Part shown: positions 1 through 8,163 of the stretch, piece after piece
Layout of the letters: each line of letters begins with the position of its first letter
Position numbering within the stretch: the stretch's first letter is position 1
Source: Caryophanales bacterium UBA5603
Lineage (GTDB): Bacteria; Bacillota_I; Bacilli_A; Izemoplasmatales; Hujiaoplasmataceae
Reading direction: 5' to 3'
Length of the DNA stretch: 64,000 nucleotides
NCBI GenBank assembly: GCA_002424815.1
Contig: DILB01000008.1
Span: 1-64,000, forward strand
Notes under the pieces: model-generated
The model's database searches: none
What the model saw: only the letters and a program-made list of their open reading frames with translations
Told to the model about the DNA's origin: nothing
Program-made: the position numbers and the translations under genes

Positions 1-531
1 AGCGCTAGGGTAAGCGCTAGCCCCAGCAACTATTAATTTAGGTTTGATTTCTATTACTTTTGCAGCTAAATCATCATAATCAATTTTTTCTGTTTCTTTT
101 GAAACAAAATATGGATGAAATTCGTAATCAATTCCCGAAAAGTTTAAGGGATGTCCATGGGTTAAATGCCCTCCTTGATCAAGAGCAAGACCCATGACAA
201 TATCTTTAGGATTCAAAATAGCCCGATAGGCACCCATGTTAGCTTGAGAACCGGAATGTGGCTGAACATTGACAAATTTTACGCCGAATAATTCTTTTAA
301 CCGATTACGAGCAAGATCTTCTGCTTCATCGACAAATTCACAACCACCGTAATATCTTTTTTTAGGATATCCTTCTGCGTACTTGTTTGTTAATACCGAA
401 CCTGCGGCCTCTAAAACGGCTAATGAAACAAAGTTTTCAGAAGCTATTAGTTCGAGATGAGATTTTTGACGGTTTTTTTCACGTTCAATGATTTCTAGTA
501 TTTCTAAATCGGTTTCAAATAGTTTTCCCAT
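1..531 (-). CDS. glyA: Serine hydroxymethyltransferase, C-terminus cut by window edge
   Basis: Converts serine plus tetrahydrofolate to glycine plus methylene-tetrahydrofolate in the cytoplasm, using PLP. Only the N-terminal 177 codons are in the window; the reading frame is open to base 1. I translated it from the ATG at 531. The protein begins [16 protein letters not shown] and then shows the family blocks [29 protein letters not shown] and [12 protein letters not shown], which bind substrate and cofactor. The start overlaps the last 17 bases of pyrR, so translation is probably coupled and both are read from the pyrR promoter. Nothing unusual is seen in the visible part. The identity is secure from the motif order. 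Confidence 0.96.
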   Translation of the reverse strand, partial: MGKLFETDLEILEIIEREKNRQKSHLELIASENFVSLAVLEAAGSVLTNKYAEGYPKKRYYGGCEFVDEAEDLARNRLKELFGVKFVNVQPHSGSQANMGAYRAILNPKDIVMGLALDQGGHLTHGHPLNFSGIDYEFHPYFVSKETEKIDYDDLAAKVIEIKPKLIVAGASAYPSA

Positions 532-1042
532 AAATAGTTCCTTTCTTCTCTATATAAACGCCAGCATTATCACCGGTCATTTGTACCTTAACAATCTCAT
601 CTTTTGCAGTAGGCATATTTTTACCTACATAATCCGCGCGAATCGGAAGTTCGCGATGACCTCGATCGATTAAAACAACCAGTTCTACTTTCTTAGGGCG
701 TCCAAACTCAATCAATGCATCCATAGCAGCACGAACGGTTCTTCCTGTATAAAGAACATCATCAATTAAAATGCAGATTTTTCCATTTACATCAAGATCA
801 AGCAAGGGAATTGATTTCTTTTTTTCGTCGTCTCGATGCATTGATATGTCCAATTCGACTAGAGGAACATTAATTCCTGTATACATTTGAATGTTTGATT
901 GAACAATTTTAGCAATTGGAACCCCTTTATTTTTGATTCCGATTAATAAAACACATGAAAGATCATCCGTTTTTTCGATAATTTCATGTGTTATTCTTCT
1001 TAGTGTCTTTTGGATTGTATCTAAATTAATTACAAGTGGCAT
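515..1042 (-). CDS. pyrR: PyrR bifunctional pyrimidine regulator / uracil phosphoribosyltransferase
   Basis: PyrR proteins bind UMP and control pyr operons by mRNA attenuation, and they also have uracil phosphoribosyltransferase activity. The PRPP loop is present ([12 protein letters not shown]), followed by [20 protein letters not shown], which is typical of PyrR. I chose the ATG at 1042, giving 175 residues, because the GTG three codons upstream lies inside the ribosome site GAGGTGA. The stop is TGA and overlaps glyA. No pyr biosynthesis genes or PyrR-binding leader are visible nearby, so here it is paired only with glyA. Its targets, if any, are elsewhere; a purely salvage role is possible. 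Confidence 0.93.
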   Translation of the reverse strand: MPLVINLDTIQKTLRRITHEIIEKTDDLSCVLLIGIKNKGVPIAKIVQSNIQMYTGINVPLVELDISMHRDDEKKKSIPLLDLDVNGKICILIDDVLYTGRTVRAAMDALIEFGRPKKVELVVLIDRGHRELPIRADYVGKNMPTAKDEIVKVQMTGDNAGVYIEKKGTIYGKTI

Positions 1043-1060
1043 ATTGTTCACCTCGAAATT

Positions 1061-1066
1061 ATTATA
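1061..1066 (-). promoter_or_regulatory. Extended -10 promoter of pyrR-glyA
   Basis: TATAAT preceded by TGA (extended -10) about 19 bases upstream of the pyrR start codon. No good -35 is visible. Confidence 0.55.
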
Positions 1067-1083
1067 TCATTTTTTTATAATAA

Positions 1084-1105
1084 AAGCCCTGAAAAATCAG
1101 GGCTT
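1084..1105 (-). terminator. Terminator after the GH16 pair
   Basis: Perfect 9-bp stem (AAGCCCTGA / TCAGGGCTT) with a 4-base loop, just past the GH16 stop codon. On the minus strand it is followed by TTTTATTAT, a modest T-tract. Confidence 0.75.
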
Positions 1106-1124
1106 AAAAAATGACTTTCTTTCA

Positions 1125-2327
1125 TTAACTGACAATCGTTGTTCTAAAAGTGATTGTTTTTCTTGCTGAACGATTTCCAGCATAATCTTCTGCCTCGATT
1201 TCAACTTTATACTCGGCTCCAGGTGTCAAATTTTTAAGAAACAAAGTATTAAGTGAGACCGATTTAAAAAATTGATCATTTAAATACACATGATATAATT
1301 TGACTTCTTGATTATCCGTAGAGCGAGTCCAAATCAAATAGGCTGTTTGATTCACTGCTTTTACTGCTTGAAGATTGTTTATATCGCTGGGAGATTCAAG
1401 ATCATTGTATCCATAATCTTTTTGATATACTCGAACATAATCAATTTCAAATGTGTCCGAAATAAAACTTGGTGAAACAGTTCCTCCCATCGAACCACCC
1501 ATCGCAAGATTAAGAATAAGATAAAACTCTTGATCAAATGGCCAGGCTGCATAAGTTTCTACGTCGGTATTCTGATTTGGATTAACTATCGTTTTTCCAT
1601 ACTCTAGTCCGTCTAAATACCACGCGATACTATACTCGTTCCATACAACAGAATAAGTATGAAATTCAGAAGTTAAAGTTAAGTCAGTTTTTGAAAAACT
1701 AATCTGTGTTCCAAGTTGATGGTTATATTTTTCTGTATGGATAGACCCAATTGCTTTATTAAGCGCAAGTGCTGAATGTTCTAAAATATCAATTTCTCCA
1801 CTTTTTGGCCAAGTACCATAAACCGAATTTTTAGGCATCATCCAAAATGCCGGCCAAGTTCCAATTCCCGCTGGGACCTTAGCCCGCACTTCAAATTTAC
1901 CATATTTCCAGTTTTTGATATTTTGAGTCCATATTTTGGATGATGTATACCCATGGTAATTATATTCTTCTTTAATAGCTGTTATGATCAACTTATCTCC
2001 ATCAACATATGCATTTTCAGGACGATTAGTATAATATTGAAGCTCATTATTACCAAAGCCTCCGCCACCAATCTGATGACGCCATTTAGATGGATTTACA
2101 CCACCAATGTATTTAAATTCTTCACACCAAGTTGGAATCCAACCATCTATTATTTCAACACCGTTACATTCTTCTGGGATATTCAATATCAAACTATCGG
2201 GATGCAATGTTGTTGTCAAAGATAAAGGTACTTCTGAGGTTGTAGTCGTTGATGAATTATTGTTACATCCTGTGACTAAAAATACAATAAAAAGCAATAA
2301 AAATGCTATTATAAATTTTTTATACAT
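1125..2327 (-). CDS. GH16 endo-beta-glucanase (laminarinase-like) lipoprotein with C-terminal Fn3-like domain
   Basis: Predicted secreted lipoprotein: hydrophobic signal ending in lipobox VTGC with Cys21, then an Asn/Ser/Thr-rich linker. The GH16 domain covers about residues 55-300 and carries the catalytic signature GEIDILEH (Glu178, Asp180, Glu183), plus FGNNELQYYT and GTWPAFWMMP. This is typical of beta-1,3(4)-glucanases of the laminarinase group. Residues about 310-400 look like a fibronectin type III or similar beta-sandwich. The ribosome site AGAGGTGA precedes the ATG. It lies 11 bases downstream of a paralogue (2339-3565), so the two probably form one operon and arose by tandem duplication. 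Exact substrate (laminarin, lichenan, agar) cannot be fixed from sequence alone. Confidence 0.88.
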   Translation of the reverse strand: MYKKFIIAFLLLFIVFLVTGCNNNSSTTTTSEVPLSLTTTLHPDSLILNIPEECNGVEIIDGWIPTWCEEFKYIGGVNPSKWRHQIGGGGFGNNELQYYTNRPENAYVDGDKLIITAIKEEYNYHGYTSSKIWTQNIKNWKYGKFEVRAKVPAGIGTWPAFWMMPKNSVYGTWPKSGEIDILEHSALALNKAIGSIHTEKYNHQLGTQISFSKTDLTLTSEFHTYSVVWNEYSIAWYLDGLEYGKTIVNPNQNTDVETYAAWPFDQEFYLILNLAMGGSMGGTVSPSFISDTFEIDYVRVYQKDYGYNDLESPSDINNLQAVKAVNQTAYLIWTRSTDNQEVKLYHVYLNDQFFKSVSLNTLFLKNLTPGAEYKVEIEAEDYAGNRSARKTITFRTTIVS

Positions 2328-2338
2328 TGATTCACCTC

Positions 2339-3565
2339 TTAAGGAATAGTGATAATTGCTTCAAGCGGCTCAGATATTTTTCCTGAGTAATCTTCTGCGA
2401 TTATCTTAATATAATTATCAGAGGCGGCTTTTAAGCCTGTCAGCATGATTCCATTAACGCTAGTATATGTTCTTAATATATTGTTTACATAAATTGCATA
2501 ACGTTTAATCTGATTATCATCCATAGATGCTTTCCAAGTAATATAAGCAGTTCGATCCATAATTTGAATAATTTCAGGATTGGTTGGTCTAGTTGGATTA
2601 TCAACATCATCGCTAACATAATCTTGTTGATAAACACGAACATAATCAATCACAAACTTCGTTGGGAAAATATTTTGATCAACACCTCTAGCTCCGCCCC
2701 AATCGCCACCAATCGCCAGATTTAAAATCAAATAAAAACGTTGATCAAATGGCCAATCAATAGAGGTTTGTAATGGCGTTCTAGGATTGAATGCAACCGT
2801 TGCATAAAGCATTCCATCAAAATACCATTCAATTTTTGTTTCATTCCATATAATTGCATAAGTATGAAACTCATTAAGCGCATCAATGGACGTTAATTGA
2901 CCACTCGTAATCAATGAAGTTGTACTTCCGCCTCGTCCGTATGATCCCCAAAAACGATTGGTATGCACTGTGCCATGAATTTTATTGGGTTCATAGCCAA
3001 CATGTTCCATGATGTCAATTTCACCACTATTCGGCCAGCCTCCATATGCACTGGTTTGAGGCATCATCCAAAATGCTGGCCACGTGCCCGTTCCAGAAGG
3101 TAATTTTGCGCGCATCTCAAATTTTCCATATTTCCAATTTTCAATACCTTGTGTCCATATTTTTGAAGACGTATATTGATATCCGTTGTAACTTTCTTTC
3201 AATGCAGTAATCGTAAGATATTCCCCATCAACATAAAGGTTTTCTGTTCGATTTGTATAATATTGAAGTTCATTATTTCCAAAACCGCCCCCACCATTAT
3301 GATGATTCCATTTTAGTGGATTTACACCGCCTTCATATTTAAATTCGTCGCACCAAACAGGAACCCATCCATCGATTATCTCGATTGAAGAGCATTCTGA
3401 AGGGATTAAATCGATGAGTTTGGTTGTTAATGCTGTGGTTTGACTATAAAAAGTTGTGGTTGTAGAAGTAGTACTTTCGGTAGTAGTGCTCGTTTGTTGT
3501 TCACAAGCATAGGTAGTTAACAACAACACAAAAGTAATCATTACTATAAGTAATTTTCTTGTCAT
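2339..3565 (-). CDS. GH16 endo-beta-glucanase (laminarinase-like) lipoprotein, paralogue of the downstream gene
   Basis: Second GH16 lipoprotein, first gene of the pair. From the ATG at 3565 (408 residues) the signal ends at Cys21 in TTYAC, a slightly non-standard lipobox, and a Thr-rich linker follows. Catalytic motif GEIDIMEHVGYE (Glu182, Asp184, Glu187) matches bacterial beta-1,3-glucanases, with FGNNELQYYT and GTWPAFWMMP also present. A C-terminal Fn3-like domain follows from about residue 318. I prefer 3565 to the upstream ATG at 3580 because the latter is next to GGAG, which serves as the ribosome site nine bases before 3565. It differs from its neighbour by an insertion (RFWGSYGRGGSTTS) in the catalytic domain, so substrate specificity may differ. 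Confidence 0.88.
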   Translation of the reverse strand: MTRKLLIVMITFVLLLTTYACEQQTSTTTESTTSTTTTFYSQTTALTTKLIDLIPSECSSIEIIDGWVPVWCDEFKYEGGVNPLKWNHHNGGGGFGNNELQYYTNRTENLYVDGEYLTITALKESYNGYQYTSSKIWTQGIENWKYGKFEMRAKLPSGTGTWPAFWMMPQTSAYGGWPNSGEIDIMEHVGYEPNKIHGTVHTNRFWGSYGRGGSTTSLITSGQLTSIDALNEFHTYAIIWNETKIEWYFDGMLYATVAFNPRTPLQTSIDWPFDQRFYLILNLAIGGDWGGARGVDQNIFPTKFVIDYVRVYQQDYVSDDVDNPTRPTNPEIIQIMDRTAYITWKASMDDNQIKRYAIYVNNILRTYTSVNGIMLTGLKAASDNYIKIIAEDYSGKISEPLEAIITIP

Positions 3566-3581
3566 ATTTAAAATCTCCATT

Positions 3582-3600
3582 CGTGTGAAACCAATTACAT
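3582..3600 (-). promoter_or_regulatory. Candidate LacI-type operator upstream of the GH16 pair
   Basis: On the minus strand the site GTAATTGGTTTCACACG matches 14 of 17 positions of the site upstream of the pullulanase (GTAATCGGTTACATACG, about 30846-30862). It lies just upstream of the GH16 ribosome site. No convincing -10/-35 pair was identified here. Confidence 0.4.
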
Positions 3601-3633
3601 ATAGATATTAGCATAATCTAGGATAATTTAAAA

Positions 3634-3660
3634 GAAAAATCACTGGGTAAGCGATTTTTC
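3634..3660 (-). terminator. Terminator of the dgk-rnmV-rsmA-EamA operon
   Basis: Inverted repeat GAAAAATC / GATTTTTC with a roughly 11-base middle. It overlaps the EamA stop codon and ends in TTTTTCTTTT on the minus strand. Confidence 0.6.
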
Positions 3661-4545
3661 CTTAGTCTGTGAAAAGTTATCAATAGTAAGTAGTGTCATG
3701 GTTATTATAATTACCAGCCCACCTAAAACTTGAAGTCCTTGTATGGTGGTATGGTACATGAGCGAATATGTGATTATCGTTATTAGAGGAATAAAATTAA
3801 TGAAAATATTGGGAATGGTTAACCCCAAAGAGTCAACCGCATGAATATATAAATAATAACTTACGCCAGAACAAATAATACCTAAAAATAAAAGATGAAA
3901 CCAATATCATGAATCAAAAGCAGAAAAATCGGGTAATGGTGCAATCAATAATGAAGGCAAAAAAATAAAGAGGGCCATGATTGATTGGATAGTTGTTACT
4001 TTCAAACTATCATATTTTAACGTAACTTTTTTTGTTAAGATAGAATATACTGTCCATGAAATGATTGAAAAAATCATTAAACCATATCCAAGAATTGACC
4101 ACCAAGAAATTTCAAGAGTAAGATCGTTAATCACAATCAAAAACACGCCCGCCATTGATAACAATATATATAAAATTTGACGTGGTTTGATTGATTCTTT
4201 AAATACGATTTTTGTGCCTAAAAGCATCGACATCGGAGTAAGAGAAGCAAAAATCGCTCCAGCTGAAGATGAAATATAAAGAAGCGCAGTATTTTCAAGG
4301 GAAGAATAAAGAAAAATACCAATCAATCCGGCAAGAAAGAAAATAATAAAATCATTTTTAGTTATTTTAAAACTTACTTTTTTCGATACTGCAAGAATTA
4401 AAACAAAGAAAACAGCTAAGATGTATCTTAACAATCCAAGAACTACAGGATGAACAACCTCAAGCATAATAGAGATACTGATAAACGAAATTCCCCAGAA
4501 GATTACGACCATAATTATAGATAAAAATCCAGTGATGCGTTTCAT
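3640..4545 (-). pseudogene. EamA/DMT-family transporter interrupted by one in-frame TGA
   Basis: Drug/metabolite transporter superfamily integral membrane protein, about ten hydrophobic segments over 300 codons. Translation from the ATG at 4545 (strong site AAGGAGGTC) runs 212 residues to a TGA at 3907-3909. The same frame then continues without shift to 3640: directly after the TGA come YWFHLLFLGIICSGVSYYLY and the last two EamA helices. So one base change accounts for the break. TGA is a normal stop in neighbouring genes, so a nonsense mutation, giving a truncated eight-helix protein, is the simplest reading. Readthrough or a sequencing error cannot be excluded. It is last in the dgk-rnmV-rsmA operon. 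Confidence 0.75.
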
Positions 4546-4569
4546 GGCTGTAGACCTCCTTTGAGATGA

Positions 4570-5436
4570 TTATTCTAACTGATAAACAATATTACTTAAT
4601 AAAATAAAATCGTTGATTGATAAAGCTTCAGCTCTTATCGTAGTTAAAAAACCGTTATTCTTCAATATCTGCTCCCAAAATTCACGATTGTATTGAGGGT
4701 AAGCTTCTCTGAGATTGTTGAGTAGTGTTTTACGACGTTGAGTAAAACACTTATGTACCATCTCAAAAAAGAATGGTTCGTTCATAGGGCGGTTATCAAT
4801 TTGCTTTTTGATATTGATTTGAACGATGGCTGAATCAACGTTTGGTTCTGGAACAAAAACGGTTTTAGGAACCTTAAAAAGATATTTCGTTTCAGCTCGA
4901 TAATTGATAACGACTGTCAATGCATTGTAATCTTTTGTGGCTGGTTTTGAGGTGACTCTCATTGCTACTTCAGATTGCATCATTAATATCATTCGATCTA
5001 CTTTTAATGAGGTTTCAAGGAATCGCATCAAGATTGGGGTTGTAATATAATAGGGTAAATTTGCTACGACGACAATCTCTTGACAATCAAAAAGGTACTG
5101 ATTGATATCATCATCAATATTAACATCAAGAATATCTTTTGATAATAAATGAAAAGAATTTGAACCTTTAAAGCGTTCATTCAGAATAGGAATAAGGTCT
5201 TGATCTATCTCGTAGGCTAGAACTATTTTTGCATCTATAAGTAAAAATTCTGTTAGTGATCCCAATCCAGGTCCTACTTCAATAACACCGGTATTATTTC
5301 CAATTTTTGCTTCAGATACAATCTTGTGAAGAATATTACGGTCTTTTAAGAAATTTTGACCCAAATGTTTTTTAATTCTGAATTGATTTTTATAAAGCAA
5401 ATCTTTAACAGAAGCAGATTTCTCAGTAGAATTCAC
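4570..5436 (-). CDS. rsmA: 16S rRNA dimethyladenosine transferase RsmA (KsgA)
   Basis: Dimethylates two adjacent adenines in the 3' helix of 16S rRNA (A1518/A1519 in E. coli) using S-adenosylmethionine, a late 30S assembly step. The family landmarks are present: HLGQNFLKD near the N-terminus, SAM-binding EVGPGLGSLT, and the catalytic NLPYYITTPIL block. Length of 288 residues is usual. The start is a GTG at 5436 that overlaps the rnmV stop as GTGA, with AGGAGGTGA seven bases upstream. The rnmV-rsmA order is the common Firmicutes arrangement. Confidence 0.96.
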   Translation of the reverse strand: MNSTEKSASVKDLLYKNQFRIKKHLGQNFLKDRNILHKIVSEAKIGNNTGVIEVGPGLGSLTEFLLIDAKIVLAYEIDQDLIPILNERFKGSNSFHLLSKDILDVNIDDDINQYLFDCQEIVVVANLPYYITTPILMRFLETSLKVDRMILMMQSEVAMRVTSKPATKDYNALTVVINYRAETKYLFKVPKTVFVPEPNVDSAIVQINIKKQIDNRPMNEPFFFEMVHKCFTQRRKTLLNNLREAYPQYNREFWEQILKNNGFLTTIRAEALSINDFILLSNIVYQLE

Positions 5437-5966
5437 GACATCACCTCCTCAATTCTTTCAAGACTTATTTCTAATCGGTTAATCCACTTAATTAGCGCTT
5501 TTCCGTTACATAATGGTATTCGTAAACCCTCACATAGACGCTGTCTATTTGCTTGAGAATTGACATTTCCAAACAGGTGCCAACGATTTAAATCAGATTG
5601 ATAAATTGGCTTTTTTATCTCTGAAGAGACTGTAAAATGCGAATGTAAAGCTTCAATAATGGCTTTTTCTGACGCATGCTCAATTCCGACCTTGCGTTGG
5701 TTCTTTGAAATTGCATCTTTTTTTGACAAAAAGGCTATTTTTGGGCCTCGAATGTGCATCAAAATAAAATTTGTAATCATTTTACCTGGAGTATCTGGAT
5801 CTAAAAATAAAATAACACCGCGCGTTTGATGCGCGGTTTTTATTGCTTCAATTGTCTCTAAACTCACGGAACTTCCGTTAGTTATAATGCATTCTATCCC
5901 CGGAAAAATACTCTCCAGCTTCTGTCTGTCGTGAGAACCCTCGACGATTATAATTTCTTTATACAT
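5433..5966 (-). CDS. rnmV: Ribonuclease M5 (5S rRNA maturation)
   Basis: TOPRIM-domain endonuclease that trims 5S rRNA precursors. The TOPRIM signature is visible as IIVEGSHD (catalytic Glu) near residue 5 and LFLDPDTPG (DxD) near residue 55, and KVGIEHASEKAIIEAL matches the M5 family. Length of 177 residues fits. Ends in TGA, overlapping the GTG start of rsmA by four bases. The upstream lipid kinase gene is 25 bases away, so it is probably in the same transcript. Confidence 0.92.
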   Translation of the reverse strand: MYKEIIIVEGSHDRQKLESIFPGIECIITNGSSVSLETIEAIKTAHQTRGVILFLDPDTPGKMITNFILMHIRGPKIAFLSKKDAISKNQRKVGIEHASEKAIIEALHSHFTVSSEIKKPIYQSDLNRWHLFGNVNSQANRQRLCEGLRIPLCNGKALIKWINRLEISLERIEEVMS

Positions 5967-5991
5967 GAAAACCTCAACTGCTTTTATTTTT

Positions 5992-6906
5992 TTATTCTGA
6001 TTGATTTCTAAAAAATCTTTTACGAATATTATCCGGAACTATAATTGAAATTGCTTGTTTCAAGACATGTATTTCCTGATTACCAATTCCGCCTGATTCG
6101 CCATCAACATTCCATTTTGATCTTGAACTCGTGACAATTTTCATTTTACTGGTTTTGAATCTTTTGACTAATGGTGTTGACCAAAAAGGTAAGAAAAATG
6201 AAAAGAAGTATATGATATTATTGAATGGAAATAAGTATCGGTATAATACGACATTAATCATTCCGTCATCTAAAGTAGGTTTATATATCATATTAATGCC
6301 TGCGACACGTTTAGAATTTATTAACAATATCAATGAGAATTTTCCTTTAAATTCTCCATCATCATATGTCACTCTCATTCTAATTTTTGGAATCGTCATC
6401 AGTTCTTCGGCGCCCTTGATAATATAGGCCAAATAACCGATTTTTCGTTTGAGGTTTGAATCAGTGACATAACTAATATCAATATATGCTCCGTTTCCGG
6501 AGACATAGCAAAAATAACGATCATTACTTTTAACAATATCCATTTTGACACTTTTATAATTTAATATAGCATTTACCGCAGTTGGTACGTCTTTAGATAA
6601 TCCTAAAGTGTTTCCAATATCACAACAAGTTCCTGCAGGAATATATCCTATCTGAGGACGATAATGTGAATGCATTAAACCGTTGACGCATTCATTAAAC
6701 GTTCCATCTCCGCCAGCTATCACGAGAAGATCAACCATATCGAGGCAAGCTTTTCGAGATAGTTCAGTTGCTTCACCTTGGTAATTGGTTTGGTGACTCT
6801 CCACGACGTAATCAGCATCAATGAGTCTTTGTATCACATAATCTGCTTTGTCAGCGAAATCTTGTTTGCCGCTTTTTGGATTGTAAATGAACGTACATTT
6901 TTTCAT
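5992..6906 (-). CDS. Diacylglycerol kinase-like lipid kinase (YegS/DgkB family)
   Basis: Cytoplasmic kinase acting on membrane lipids, probably recycling diacylglycerol to phosphatidic acid. Starts TFIYNPKSGKQD and contains the catalytic-domain loop GGDGTFNECVNGLM and the DGxINVVLYR segment of the DAGK_cat family. An in-frame ATG exists at 6993, but a good promoter (TGGTATAAT) lies between it and 6906. The ATG at 6906 has GGTGA seven bases upstream, so I use 6906 (304 residues). First gene of the operon with rnmV and rsmA. Undecaprenol or sphingoid substrates are known in relatives, so the substrate is not certain. Confidence 0.88.
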   Translation of the reverse strand: MKKCTFIYNPKSGKQDFADKADYVIQRLIDADYVVESHQTNYQGEATELSRKACLDMVDLLVIAGGDGTFNECVNGLMHSHYRPQIGYIPAGTCCDIGNTLGLSKDVPTAVNAILNYKSVKMDIVKSNDRYFCYVSGNGAYIDISYVTDSNLKRKIGYLAYIIKGAEELMTIPKIRMRVTYDDGEFKGKFSLILLINSKRVAGINMIYKPTLDDGMINVVLYRYLFPFNNIIYFFSFFLPFWSTPLVKRFKTSKMKIVTSSRSKWNVDGESGGIGNQEIHVLKQAISIIVPDNIRKRFFRNQSE

Positions 6907-6922
6907 ATTAATCACCGGGTCA

Positions 6923-6951
6923 ATTATACCACAATCCAAAAAACTTGACAC
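6923..6951 (-). promoter_or_regulatory. Promoter of the lipid kinase-rnmV-rsmA operon
   Basis: Minus strand: GTGTCA (-35, 4 of 6), 17-base spacer, TGG then TATAAT. Its position inside the longest open frame decides the start of the kinase gene. Confidence 0.65.
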
Positions 6952-7001
6952 ATCAAAGAGTATTTTTCGCAATTCTGCCACAACATTATTCAAAAATCTG
7001 A

Positions 7002-7007
7002 TATAAT
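7002..7007 (+). promoter_or_regulatory. Extended -10 promoter of the HAD-HIT pair
   Basis: TGA-TATAAT; the predicted start of transcription falls close to 7014, with GGTGA and the ATG at 7024 right after it. No recognisable -35. Divergent from the lipid-kinase promoter. Confidence 0.6.
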
Positions 7008-7023
7008 GTTTTTTGGTGATTAT

Positions 7024-7689
7024 ATGCAGAAAATTGATACCATATTGTTTGATTTAGATGGTACTTTGGTTGATTCTAATAATCTAATTTTAGAAACATT
7101 CAAAAGAACCTTCCAACTTCATTTTTCAAATAAAATATTGACTCAAAATGATTTAATTCAGATGATGGGACCGCCTCTTCAAGAAACATTTTCTCGTTTT
7201 TCTTCAGATACAAACGTCGTTAACTCAATGATTAACTCATATAGAGATATTTACCAACAGATTGAATTTGATTATGTCAAGCCCTACCCACATATCATAG
7301 AAACTTTAAAAGCATTCAAAGATGCAAACTTCAATATTGGTATCGTAACTACTAAGTTTAAAGAATCAGCAATGCCATCCATTAATCGTTTTGGAATTGA
7401 TAAATATATTGATGTAATTATTGGACTCGATGATGTTAAAAATCATAAACCCCATGCTGAACCCGTTCTAAAAGCGTTACAATATTTTAAACACCAACAA
7501 GCACTCATGGTGGGTGATAGTCCTGGTGATTTGCAATCGGGTGCTAATGCTGGCATCTTAACTTGTGGTGTCGATTGGTCATATCGACGCGATGAACTAA
7601 TTTCACTCAAACCAACATTTTGGTTGTTAGATTTCATTGATTTATATCCAACGGTAAAAAAATATAATGAGGATATTAAGGGGGAATAA
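7024..7689 (+). CDS. HAD-superfamily phosphatase (phosphoglycolate / PpaX-like)
   Basis: Haloacid dehalogenase-like hydrolase, 221 residues. Motif I is LFDLDGTLVDSN (nucleophile Asp), motif II is IVTTK and motif III/IV is MVGDSPGDLQSGANAG. The cap domain type and length fit phosphoglycolate phosphatase or pyrophosphatase PpaX, but specificity cannot be read from sequence. I use the ATG at 7024 (GGTGA site) rather than the ATG at 7006, which overlaps the -10 element. The HIT gene follows four bases downstream, so the two are co-transcribed. Confidence 0.88.
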   Translation: MQKIDTILFDLDGTLVDSNNLILETFKRTFQLHFSNKILTQNDLIQMMGPPLQETFSRFSSDTNVVNSMINSYRDIYQQIEFDYVKPYPHIIETLKAFKDANFNIGIVTTKFKESAMPSINRFGIDKYIDVIIGLDDVKNHKPHAEPVLKALQYFKHQQALMVGDSPGDLQSGANAGILTCGVDWSYRRDELISLKPTFWLLDFIDLYPTVKKYNEDIKGE

Positions 7690-7692
7690 TTT

Positions 7693-8103
7693 ATGGATTG
7701 TGTTTTTTGTCGAATTTTAAATGGTGAAATACCGACTTACAAAGTCTATGAAGACGAAAACGTCTTGGCAATTCTCGATATTTCACAAGCAACAAAAGGG
7801 CATACGTTAATTTTAGCTAAGCAACATTTTAAAAACCTTTATGATATCGACGAGGATCTTGCTGGAAGAATTTTTAAAGTGATTCCGAAAATTGCTAACG
7901 CACTCAAAAAAGCATTCAATCCAATCGGGTTAAATGTTCTCATCAATACAGAAAAACCATTACAAACTGTTTTTCATTTTCATGTCCATCTCATTCCTAG
8001 ATATGTCCATGATGGCGTTGAAATTGATTTTATCAATAACATGGGTAACACAAGTAAAGAACAATATCTTGATACTATGAACAAAATTAGAGATAGTTTT
8101 TAA
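7693..8103 (+). CDS. HIT-family nucleotide hydrolase/transferase
   Basis: Histidine triad protein of 136 residues, the usual size for the Hint branch. N-terminal CVFCRIL with the paired cysteines, KGHTLILAKQH in the middle and the HIT signature FHFHVHLIPRY near residue 100, which holds the catalytic His. Relatives hydrolyse nucleoside phosphoramidates or dinucleotides. Site GGGGGA precedes the ATG. Four bases after the HAD phosphatase. Confidence 0.92.
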   Translation: MDCVFCRILNGEIPTYKVYEDENVLAILDISQATKGHTLILAKQHFKNLYDIDEDLAGRIFKVIPKIANALKKAFNPIGLNVLINTEKPLQTVFHFHVHLIPRYVHDGVEIDFINNMGNTSKEQYLDTMNKIRDSF

Positions 8104-8115
8104 AACATTTCATGG

Positions 8116-8150
8116 AAAACCCTCGTTGATAATTAACAGCGAGGGTTTTT
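8116..8150. terminator. Bidirectional terminator between the HIT gene and serS
   Basis: Perfect 10-bp stem AAAACCCTCG / CGAGGGTTTT with T-run on the plus strand and the A-run mirror on the minus strand. Placed between two convergent genes. Confidence 0.85.
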
Positions 8151-8163
8151 ATTTTGATTAAAT

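Noticed and set aside
933..1169. 78-residue plus-strand open frame over the pyrR start and GH16 terminator
   Set aside because: Crosses a terminator and a promoter on the other strand; no ribosome site or family features.
6907..6993. N-terminal extension of the lipid kinase
   Set aside because: A good promoter lies inside it and the family N-terminus begins at 6906.
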